Below are positions 1 through 6,096 of a DNA stretch of 6,096 nt, piece after piece (positions within the stretch are counted from its first letter, which is position 1; every line of letters starts with the position of its first letter). Origin of the DNA: Bordetella parapertussis (GTDB lineage Bacteria > Pseudomonadota > Gammaproteobacteria > Burkholderiales > SG8-41); NCBI GenBank assembly GCA_945863085.1, contig CAMBCD010000176.1:1-6096 (forward strand), written 5' to 3'. The notes under the pieces are model-generated. The model did not search any database, had not been told where the DNA came from, and saw nothing but the letters and a program-made list of their open reading frames with translations. A program made the position numbers and the translations under genes.

Positions 1-761
1 GCCAGCACCATCATCTGCGTCGAACCGTGGGTAATGATGGTGCGCGACATGGTCTGGGTGATCGCGGCGTCCAGGACCTCCGGTACCGTGGCGTTGCGGT
101 ACTGCCGGCTGCGGAAACATTCGCGCACCCGGTCGAACACCACCACCGACTCGTTGACCGAATAACCGAGGATCGCCAGCACTGCCGCCAGCACCGGCAG
201 CGAAAATTCCCAGCGGAAAATCGAGAATACGCCGACGATGATGATCACATCGTGCAGGTTGGCGATGATCGCCGCCAGGCCGAATTTCCACTCGAAGCGC
301 AGCGCGAGGTAGGCGACGATGCCTACGCACACAAACAGCAGCGCCAGCGCCCCGCTCTCGAACAGTTCCTTGCCGACCTGCGGCCCGACGAACTCGACCC
401 GGCGCATTTCGACATCCGCCTGCTGCATGCGCAACTCCGCCAGCACCTGCTCGGAGAGTTTGGCACTGGTCACGCCTTCCTTGACCGGCAAACGGATCAG
501 CACGTCGCGGGCGGTGCCGAAATTCTGCACCGAAGCCTCGGCAAAACCGAGCTTGGCCACCGAGGCCCGGATGTTGTCGAGTTGCGGCGGCTCCTTGTAG
601 GCAACTTCCATCACCGTGCCGCCGGTGAAATCGACGCCGAAGTTCAGGCCCTGTGTCGCCAGAGAGCCGACTGCCACCAGGAAAGTGACCAGCGAAATGA
701 TGTTGAACATGCGCGCATGGCGCATGAACGGGATGTCTTTCTTGATTCTGAAAAATTCCAT
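1..761 (-). CDS. secF: SecF, protein translocase subunit (C-terminus cut by window edge)
   Basis: SecF is an inner-membrane RND-family protein that pairs with SecD and uses the proton gradient to assist late steps of SecYEG-dependent protein export. The gene starts at ATG 761-759 and stays open to the window edge, giving 253 full codons; the family is usually a little over 300, so roughly the last 50-70 residues are outside. Visible features are a first membrane segment near residues 18-37, the SecF signature FGVDFTGGT at 41-49, a periplasmic P4-type domain at about 50-130, then membrane segments near 135-155, 160-182 and 187-210. The motif GYSVNES (199-205) sits where E. coli SecF has its functional Asp213, and here the acidic residue is Glu204. 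Arg240 in TMSRTIITHGS matches the functional arginine of the family. The start is 15 bases after the secD stop, without a clear Shine-Dalgarno, which suggests co-transcription and possibly coupled translation with secD. Confidence 0.96.
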   Translation of the reverse strand, partial: MEFFRIKKDIPFMRHARMFNIISLVTFLVAVGSLATQGLNFGVDFTGGTVMEVAYKEPPQLDNIRASVAKLGFAEASVQNFGTARDVLIRLPVKEGVTSAKLSEQVLAELRMQQADVEMRRVEFVGPQVGKELFESGALALLFVCVGIVAYLALRFEWKFGLAAIIANLHDVIIIVGVFSIFRWEFSLPVLAAVLAILGYSVNESVVVFDRVRECFRSRQYRNATVPEVLDAAITQTMSRTIITHGSTQMMVL

Positions 762-776
762 GGTCGTGGTCGCCGG

Positions 777-2609
777 TTAACCGATGCTGATGCGATCCAG
801 CTTGCGCCGGCCGCCGTAATAGAGATTCATCATGCTGCGCGATACCACCACCGCGCTGAAAATCGAGGTCAGGATGCCCAGGCACAGCACGACGGCGAAG
901 CCCTTGACCGCGCCGGAACCGAAGGCAAACAGCGCAAGGCCCGCGATCAGCGTGGTGATGTTGGAATCCAGAATCGTGCCCCAGGCACGGTCATACCCTG
1001 CAAAAATCGCCGCGTGGGGGGTATTGCCGTTGCGCAATTCCTCGCGGATGCGTTCGTTGATCAGCACGTTGGCATCGATCGCCATGCCCAGGGTCAGCGC
1101 GATGCCCGCCATGCCCGGCAGGGTCAGCGTCGCCTGCATCATCGACAGCAGCGCCACCAGGAACAGCACGTTGGCCGCCAGTGCCGCCACGGAAAAGAAA
1201 CCGACCATGTTGTAATAAATGATCATGAACACGGCGATCGCGGCAAAACCGTACAGCGTGGAATTGAAACCGATCTTGATGTTGTCCGCGCCCAGCGACG
1301 GACCGACGGTCCGCTCCTCGACAATATCCATCGGCGCCGCCAGCGCGCCGGCGCGCAGCAGCAGCGATACGTCGTTGGCTTCCTGTGTCGTCATCCGCCC
1401 GCTGATCTGTACGCGACCGCCGCCGATCTCGCTGCGGATCACCGGTGCGGTGACCACCTCGCCCTTGCCGCGCTCGAACAGCAGTATGGCCATGCGCTTG
1501 CCGACGCTCTCGCGGGTGACCTGCTGGAATATCCGTGCCCCGGCGCCGTCGAGGCTGATGTGTACCGCCGGTTCGCCGGTCTGTCCGTCAAAGCCGGGCT
1601 GGGCATCGTTGATGCGTTCGCCGGTCAGCACCACCTGTTTTTTCACCAGCACTGCCTGGCCGTTGCGTTCGTAATACAACTCGGTGCCGAATGGCGGCTG
1701 GCCGGCCTTGGCCTGATCCAGTGCACCGGCATCCAGCATGCGCTCGTCATCGACCATGCGCACTTCCAGCGTCGCGGTGCGGCCGAGGATGTCCTTGGCC
1801 TTGGCGGTATCCTGCACGCCGGGCAACTGCACCACCACGCGGTCGGCGCCCTGCTGCTGGATGATCGGTTCGGCGACACCCAGTTCGTTGATGCGGTTGC
1901 GGAGCGTAGTGATGTTCTGCTGCAGCGCGAATTCCTGGGTACGGCGCTGCGCCTCGGCCTTCAACGTGCCGGTGATCCGGTATTCACCGGCATCGTCAGC
2001 CGTCTTCAGTTCCAGCTCGGGCATGTCCTTGGCGATGCGTACCAGCGCTTTTTCGCGCAGCGCTTCTTCACGGAAACGCACGGCCACGGACTGGCCTTCG
2101 CGGCTGATACCCGACTACTGGATGCGCTGCTCGCGCAGCATGCTGCGGATATCGTTGGTGTAGGTCTCCACCTTTTTGGTCAGCGCCGCCTTCATGTCGA
2201 CCTGCATCAGGAAATGCACGCCACCGCGCAGGTCAAGGCCCAGGTACATCGGCAGTGCACCGATCGACGTCAGCCACTGCGGGCTGCGCGACAGCAGGTT
2301 CAGCGCCACCACGTAGTCCTCGCCCAGCGCTTTCTGCAGGGCGTCCTTGGCCTTCAACTGGTCATCGGTGGTGGAAAGCCGCGCCTTGACGCTGGTGGCG
2401 TCGAGTGCGACACCCTCTGCGGCCAGCCCGGCCTTCTTGATCGCTTCTTCAACACGCGCCATCAGCGCAGCATCGACCTTCAGGTTGCTGCGCAGCGGGG
2501 ACACCTGCACCGCGGGCACTTCACCGTAGAAATTGGGCAGGGTGTAAACCAGCCCGAGCACAACGGTTGCGACAACCAGCAGGTACTTCCAGAGGGGATA
2601 ACGGTTCAT
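777..2609 (-). pseudogene. secD: SecD, protein translocase subunit, interrupted by an in-frame amber codon
   Basis: SecD is the larger partner of SecF in the proton-driven Sec accessory complex. The frame runs from ATG 2609-2607 to TAA 779-777, 611 codons, close to the 615-residue E. coli protein, but codon 165 is TAG. Two open segments result: codons 1-164 (2609-2118) and the remainder, openable from GTG 2087 to the TAA at 777. Both are in one frame with no length change, so this is a single substitution and not a frameshift. The N-terminal part has the membrane segment (about 9-27) after MNRYPLWKY and the motif LGLDLRGGVHFLM (123-135). After the stop come the rest of the P1 periplasmic domain (QQNITTLRNRINELGVAEP at about 230-248), the junction LLLRAGALAAP and five membrane segments from about 449 to 590. 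The catalytic-region motif AIDANVLINERIREEL is intact, with Asp512 matching E. coli Asp519. The residues around the stop still align with SecD, so decay, if real, is recent. The gene may be functional if the stop is a sequence error. Confidence 0.93.
2115..2117 (-). other. In-frame TAG (amber) codon inside secD
   Basis: The plus strand reads CTA at 2115-2117, which is TAG at codon 165 of secD. The upstream codons spell LREQRIQ and the downstream codons SGISREGQS. As I recall E. coli SecD, the matching stretch is LREKGIPY followed by TTVRKE, so the stop aligns with a tyrosine. TAC or TAT becomes TAG by one base change. The five complete gene ends visible in the window use TGA (panC, queA, tgt, yajC) or TAA (secD); none uses TAG. 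Confidence 0.95.
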
Positions 2610-2686
2610 TTTTTAAGCCGGTGAAGGCGTGAAGAAGCGAAGGAGTAAATGAGCAAAATCGGCGTGGCGCGGGGTGCTCCCTTCAC

Positions 2687-2711
2687 CCATTCACTGAAAA
2701 TCACTGAATGG
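2687..2711 (-). repeat. Small inverted repeat over the yajC stop codon
   Basis: A perfect 7-bp inverted repeat (CCATTCA / TGAATGG, arms 2687-2693 and 2705-2711) with an 11-base loop straddles the yajC TGA at 2703-2701. Inside it the octamer TCACTGAA occurs twice, at 2691-2698 and 2701-2708, ten bases apart. On the minus (transcribed) strand no T-run follows, so it does not look like an intrinsic terminator. It could be a weak RNA hairpin at the yajC end, or chance. The rest of the 91-base yajC-secD gap (2610-2700) shows no convincing promoter and no strong Shine-Dalgarno for secD. Confidence 0.3.
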
Positions 2712-3027
2712 TTTTGATGGTGCCCTTGGGCAGCACGGTCTGGATCGCAGCACGCTGCATCTGCATCTCGACACCTGCGGCGACTGCAACCGTAATGTAC
2801 TGGTCATCAACCTTGCTGATGCGGCCGAGGATGCCGCCGGCGGTGATGACCTCATCGCCCTTTTGCAGGCTCTCAACCATGGTTTTGTGTTCTTTGGCCC
2901 GCTTCATCTGCGGGCGGATCATCAGGAAATACATCACACCAAACATCACGACGATGAGCAGTATGCTTTCAATGCCGCCGCCCTGTGCGGCTGCCGGGGC
3001 CTGCGCCCATGCTGGACTGATTAACAA
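2701..3027 (-). CDS. yajC: YajC, Sec translocon accessory membrane protein
   Basis: YajC is a small single-span inner-membrane protein that copurifies with SecD and SecF and is encoded just upstream of them in many Proteobacteria. The product is 108 residues, the usual size. It has a short Ala/Gly-rich N-terminal stretch, one membrane segment at about 20-37 (ILLIVVMFGVMYFLMI), the hallmark RPQMKR immediately after it, then a basic, soluble C-terminal domain with KGDEVITAGGILGRI (about 56-70) and ending VLPKGTIKTIQ. The start is the TTG at 3027-3025: it lies 6 bases after a perfect GGAGG, gives the expected N-terminus MLISPAWAQ, and an ATG start inside the membrane segment would destroy the protein. 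secD follows 91 bases downstream and tgt ends 89 bases upstream, so the gene can be transcribed from tgt or from the candidate promoter in that gap. Confidence 0.95.
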   Translation of the reverse strand: MLISPAWAQAPAAAQGGGIESILLIVVMFGVMYFLMIRPQMKRAKEHKTMVESLQKGDEVITAGGILGRISKVDDQYITVAVAAGVEMQMQRAAIQTVLPKGTIKTIQ

Positions 3028-3033
3028 GATAAA

Positions 3034-3038
3034 CCTCC
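3034..3038 (-). promoter_or_regulatory. Shine-Dalgarno GGAGG of yajC, fixes a TTG start
   Basis: The minus strand reads AACGGAGGTTTATC followed by TTG. GGAGG at 3038-3034 is 6 bases before the TTG at 3027-3025. It is the only strong Shine-Dalgarno sequence in front of a gene start in this window and it supports the non-ATG start of yajC. Confidence 0.8.
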
Positions 3039-3054
3039 GTTGCGTTGAAAGAGG

Positions 3055-3087
3055 ACCTGCCCGGGTTTCGGCCCAGTCGGATCAGGT
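3055..3087 (-). repeat. Two-step hairpin in the yajC leader
   Basis: On the minus strand an outer stem ACCTG / CAGGT (3087-3083 with 3059-3055) encloses an inner stem CTGGG / CCCGG with loop CCGAAA. The arms are separated by ATCCGA on one side and a single G on the other. It lies between the tgt stop and the yajC Shine-Dalgarno, which it leaves free. No T-run follows, so it is not a typical terminator. It may stabilise or shape the 5' end of a yajC-secDF message, or be chance in GC-rich DNA. Confidence 0.35.
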
Positions 3088-3103
3088 GCGCCCAAAGCGT
3101 TGT

Positions 3104-3112
3104 ATTTTAACA
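3104..3112 (-). promoter_or_regulatory. Candidate extended -10 promoter for yajC-secDF
   Basis: The minus strand reads TGTTAAAAT at 3112-3104: a TG-n extension plus TAAAAT, one mismatch from the sigma-70 -10 consensus. It sits five to thirteen bases after the tgt stop. No good TTGACA-like -35 is seen 16-18 bases upstream, inside the tgt end, which is tolerable for an extended -10 promoter. Transcription would start near 3097 and give a leader of about 70 bases carrying the hairpin and the yajC ribosome-binding site. This would allow the Sec genes to be expressed apart from queA-tgt. Confidence 0.35.
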
Positions 3113-3116
3113 TCAT

Positions 3117-4241
<1,125 letters not shown>

Positions 4242-5282
4242 TCAGGGCGCGCGATCGATCAGCATGGCGTCACCATAACTGAAAAAGCGGTAACGCTGCG
4301 CAATCGCATGTTGATAGGCACGGCGGATATTATCGGTGCCGCCGAAGGCCGACACCAGCATCAGCAGCGTCGAGCGCGACAGATGGAAATTGGTGACCAG
4401 GCGGTCAACGATGCGGAAGCGGTAGCCGGGCAACACGAACAGCGTGGTCTCGGCATGACCCGCGACCGGATCTCCGTGCCCCGCCGCCGATTCCAGCGCA
4501 CGCAGGCTGGTGGTGCCGACGGCAACCACGCGCCCGCCCGCCGCGCGCGTCACGCGCAGCGCATCCACCGTGGCCTGCGGCAGTTCGTACCATTCGCTGT
4601 GCATGCGGTGTTCGGCAAGGTTCTGCACTCGCACCGGCTGGAAGGTGCCGGCACCGACATGCAGCGTCAGGTAAGCGACACCGACACCGCGCGTGCGCAG
4701 GGCATCGAGCATGGCGATGTCAAAATGCAGGCCGGCGGTGGGCGCCGCCACCGCGCCGGGGGTTTTCGCATAAACGGTCTGGTAACGCGCCTCGTCTGCC
4801 GCGTCCGGCACATGCGTGATATAGGGCGGCAGCGGTACCGCGCCATGACGTTCGAGCAGAGTCCACACATCGGCATCGTCGCCCGAATCGCCATTAAACC
4901 GCAGCCGCCAGAGGTCATCCTCACGCCCCATCACCGTGACTTCCACGCCGCCATCAAGCAGCAGCGTGCTGCCCGGCTGCGGCGCCTTGCTGGCGCGCAC
5001 CTGGGCCTGAACCTCATGGGCATTCAGCACGCGCTCGATCAGCACTTCGATGCGTCCGCCCGAGGCCTTGCGCCCGGCCAGGCGCGCCTTGATGACCTTC
5101 GTGTCATTCAACACCAGCAGGTCGCCGGGCTGCAGCAGTTCGAGGATGTCGGGGAATTGCCGGTCGCGCAGTTCACCGCTGGCGCCGTCGAGGTGCAACA
5201 AGCGGCTCGCGCGGCGCGTGGCTGCGGGGGCCTGGGCAATCAGTTCCGCAGGCAGTTCGTAGTCAAAGTCGTCCAGATGCAT
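4242..5282 (-). CDS. queA: S-adenosylmethionine:tRNA ribosyltransferase-isomerase
   Basis: QueA transfers and isomerises the ribosyl part of S-adenosylmethionine onto preQ1 in tRNA, forming epoxyqueuosine, the step after Tgt. The product from ATG 5282-5280 is 346 residues, close to the 356 of E. coli, beginning [11 protein letters not shown]. Family motifs run throughout: [16 protein letters not shown] (53-68), [15 protein letters not shown] (70-84), RASKAPQPG (97-105), the signature [15 protein letters not shown] (174-188), [13 protein letters not shown] (206-218), [22 protein letters not shown] and the end [11 protein letters not shown]. One small departure is LSRSTL at 301-306, where relatives usually have LPxSTL. 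The frame stays open upstream to 5456, but that extension is an antisense reading of the tRNA-Leu gene and is not protein. No Shine-Dalgarno precedes the ATG, and a consensus -10 lies so close that the message may be leaderless. Confidence 0.97.
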   Translation of the reverse strand: MHLDDFDYELPAELIAQAPAATRRASRLLHLDGASGELRDRQFPDILELLQPGDLLVLNDTKVIKARLAGRKASGGRIEVLIERVLNAHEVQAQVRASKAPQPGSTLLLDGGVEVTVMGREDDLWRLRFNGDSGDDADVWTLLERHGAVPLPPYITHVPDAADEARYQTVYAKTPGAVAAPTAGLHFDIAMLDALRTRGVGVAYLTLHVGAGTFQPVRVQNLAEHRMHSEWYELPQATVDALRVTRAAGGRVVAVGTTSLRALESAAGHGDPVAGHAETTLFVLPGYRFRIVDRLVTNFHLSRSTLLMLVSAFGGTDNIRRAYQHAIAQRYRFFSYGDAMLIDRAP

Positions 5283-5295
5283 CGCGCGGATTATA
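5283..5295 (-). promoter_or_regulatory. Candidate -10 element of queA (possible leaderless transcript)
   Basis: The minus strand carries a perfect TATAAT at 5295-5290, only seven bases before the queA ATG. Transcription would start at or within a base or two of the ATG. The hexamer 17 bases upstream is AAAGGC (5318-5313), which does not resemble TTGACA, so the promoter would be weak or need an activator. The missing Shine-Dalgarno of queA agrees with leaderless translation. Confidence 0.4.
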
Positions 5296-5298
5296 CGG

Positions 5299-5328
5299 TT
5301 GCCGCACTTCCGGCCTTTGGGGGATAAT
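5299..5328 (+). promoter_or_regulatory. Candidate sigma-70 promoter of tRNA-Leu(CAA)
   Basis: TTGCCG (5299-5304, four of six consensus bases) and GATAAT (5323-5328, five of six) are separated by 18 bases. Transcription would begin near 5335, leaving a leader of about six bases before the mature tRNA 5' end. The stretch between -10 and the tRNA (TCGCAGCCCCGT) is GC-rich, as is usual for stringently controlled stable-RNA promoters. The element overlaps the candidate queA promoter on the other strand. Confidence 0.5.
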
Positions 5329-5340
5329 TCGCAGCCCCGT

Positions 5341-5427
5341 GCCGGGATGGCGGAATTGGTAGACGCACGGGACTCAAAATCCCGCGCTGGCAACAGCGTG
5401 CCGGTTCGATTCCGGCTCCCGGCACCA
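5341..5427 (+). tRNA. tRNA-Leu, anticodon CAA
   Basis: This is a complete class II tRNA of 87 bases with an encoded CCA end, decoding UUG. The acceptor stem pairs GCCGGGA (5341-5347) with TCCCGGC (5417-5423), followed by discriminator A and CCA (5425-5427). The anticodon stem CGGGA/TCCCG (5368-5372, 5380-5384) encloses the loop CTCAAAA with anticodon CAA at 5375-5377. The long variable arm CGCTG-GCAA-CAGCG (5385-5398) and discriminator A are typical of leucine tRNA. The T arm is GCCGG-TTCGATT-CCGGC (5400-5416). It lies opposite to, and between, panC and queA, and converges with panC, whose stop is 32 bases away. No intrinsic terminator with a T-run is visible after it. Confidence 0.97.
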
Positions 5428-5459
5428 TCTTCAGTTTGCGCAGAACCCAGTAACAACCC

Positions 5460-6096
5460 TCACGCCACAGGCCGCTTCACCTCGACATTGTCGATCAAGC
5501 GCGTCTTGCCCAGCCGCGCCGCGGCCAGCACCACCAATTCAGTCTCACCGTTGCCCGGTGGCTGCAGGTCCGTGCGACGGCGCACAGCCACATAGTCCGG
5601 CTTCCAGCCGTGGCGCGCGAGTTCCGACATCGCCGCCAGCTCAATACGCTGGTAGTCACGCGCACCCATTGCAATTTCGCCGCGGGCATTGCGCAGCACG
5701 CGGTAGAGCCGCGGCGCTTCCTGGCGCTCGGTCGGGCTCAAATAGGCGTTGCGCGAAGACAGCGCCAGGCCATCCTCGGCACGCACGGTTTCGGCCAGGA
5801 TGATTTCGATCGGCAGTGCAAACTGGCGCACCATGTTGGTCAGCACCAGGCACTGCTGGTAATCCTTCTTGCCGAAAATCGCGGCATGCGGCGACACCAT
5901 GTTGAACAGCTTCAGCACCACCGTGGACACGCCGCGGAAGTGACCGGGTCGCGCGCCGCCATCGAGGATGTGCTGCAGGTCCGAAGGCTCAACCACGTAG
6001 GTCTGAGGCTCGGGATAAATTTCTTTTTCGTCGGGCACGAACACCACATCGACACCGGCATTACGCAACCTTTCGCAATCGGACTCGAGGGTGCGC
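5460..6096 (-). CDS. panC: Pantothenate synthetase (N-terminus cut by window edge)
   Basis: PanC joins pantoate and beta-alanine at the cost of ATP to make pantothenate, the precursor of coenzyme A, in the cytoplasm. The frame runs off the right edge and ends at TGA 5462-5460; 211 residues are visible of a family length near 280, so about 70 N-terminal residues with the HIGH-type ATP motif are outside. The reading frame continues without a stop above 6068, so a TTG there should not be taken as the start. Visible motifs are PDEKEIYP (21-28), [17 protein letters not shown] (49-65), FGKKDYQQ (74-81), the KMSKS-region equivalent [13 protein letters not shown] (108-120), and a C-terminal domain with [12 protein letters not shown] (167-178). 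It is followed by an antisense tRNA-Leu and then queA on the same strand, with no terminator seen between. Confidence 0.96.
   Translation of the reverse strand, partial: RTLESDCERLRNAGVDVVFVPDEKEIYPEPQTYVVEPSDLQHILDGGARPGHFRGVSTVVLKLFNMVSPHAAIFGKKDYQQCLVLTNMVRQFALPIEIILAETVRAEDGLALSSRNAYLSPTERQEAPRLYRVLRNARGEIAMGARDYQRIELAAMSELARHGWKPDYVAVRRRTDLQPPGNGETELVVLAAARLGKTRLIDNVEVKRPVA

Noticed and set aside
777..2609. A natural split of SecD into two genes at the amber codon.
   Set aside because: The break falls inside the first periplasmic domain and leaves the second part without the first membrane segment. No family of SecD split here is known to me, and the frame is unchanged across the stop.
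27..2624. An 865-codon open frame on the plus strand across secF and secD.
   Set aside because: It is exactly antisense and in phase with the secD and secF codons and is open only because those genes use no TTA, CTA or TCA codons. Its product is rich in His, Gln and Arg, like other antisense shadows, and matches no family I know.
5375..5377. The local tRNA-Leu as an amber suppressor for the secD TAG.
   Set aside because: In E. coli a tRNA-Leu(CAA) can become an amber suppressor by changing its anticodon to CUA (supP). Here the anticodon is plain CAA and reads UUG, so it cannot account for reading TAG.
5341..5427. tRNA-Leu as an attachment site for an integrated element.
   Set aside because: There is no integrase, no repeat of the tRNA 3' end and no foreign-looking DNA nearby; housekeeping genes flank it on both sides.
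5283..5456. An upstream extension of queA by 58 codons.
   Set aside because: The added residues (with [16 protein letters not shown]) are an antisense translation of the tRNA-Leu gene. QueA homologues begin at the [11 protein letters not shown] start.
5299..5595. A plus-strand frame whose product contains [19 protein letters not shown].
   Set aside because: This peptide is the translation of the tRNA-Leu gene itself, a well-known spurious protein in databases.
6066..6068. TTG at 6068 as the start of panC.
   Set aside because: The frame is open above it to the window edge with sensible PanC sequence (RTLESDCER before it), and the conserved N-terminal third of the enzyme is still missing.

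Overview
The window is a GC-rich stretch of an ordinary bacterial chromosome. It holds housekeeping genes in the conserved order panC – (tRNA-Leu, opposite strand) – queA – tgt – yajC – secD – secF. All protein genes lie on the minus strand, so the window reads right to left. The protein sequences and the queA-tgt-yajC-secD-secF order point to a Proteobacterium. Details such as the YajC N-terminus MLISPAWAQ and the SecF motif GYSVNES look betaproteobacterial to me, but this is from memory of the family and not from a search. Codon use fits a GC-rich genome: secD, secF, tgt and queA contain no TTA, CTA or TCA codons, which leaves very long spurious reading frames open on the plus strand.

Region by region: positions 6096-5460 hold the last 211 codons of panC (pantothenate synthesis), cut by the window edge. 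Positions 5341-5427 hold a complete plus-strand tRNA-Leu with anticodon CAA and encoded CCA end, lying antisense between two minus-strand genes. The 58 bp from 5283 to 5340 carry two facing promoter candidates, one for the tRNA and one for queA. Next come queA (5282-4242) and tgt (4223-3117), the late and middle enzymes of queuosine tRNA modification. An 89-base gap follows, with a candidate extended -10 promoter and a leader hairpin, then yajC (TTG start, strong Shine-Dalgarno). secD (2609-777) and the start of secF (761 to beyond position 1) complete the accessory Sec translocon module.

The genes form two functional pairs: QueA/Tgt modify the wobble base of GUN-anticodon tRNAs, and YajC/SecD/SecF form the membrane complex that helps the SecYEG translocon pull proteins across the inner membrane using the proton gradient.

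The most notable observation is an in-frame amber codon (TAG, minus strand, 2117-2115) at codon 165 of secD, in an otherwise intact gene, at a position where a tyrosine is expected. It is either a sequencing or assembly error, a recent nonsense mutation in a nearly essential gene, or a suppressed codon. I found no mobile element, CRISPR array, defence system or unknown gene, and I do not see a novel system here.
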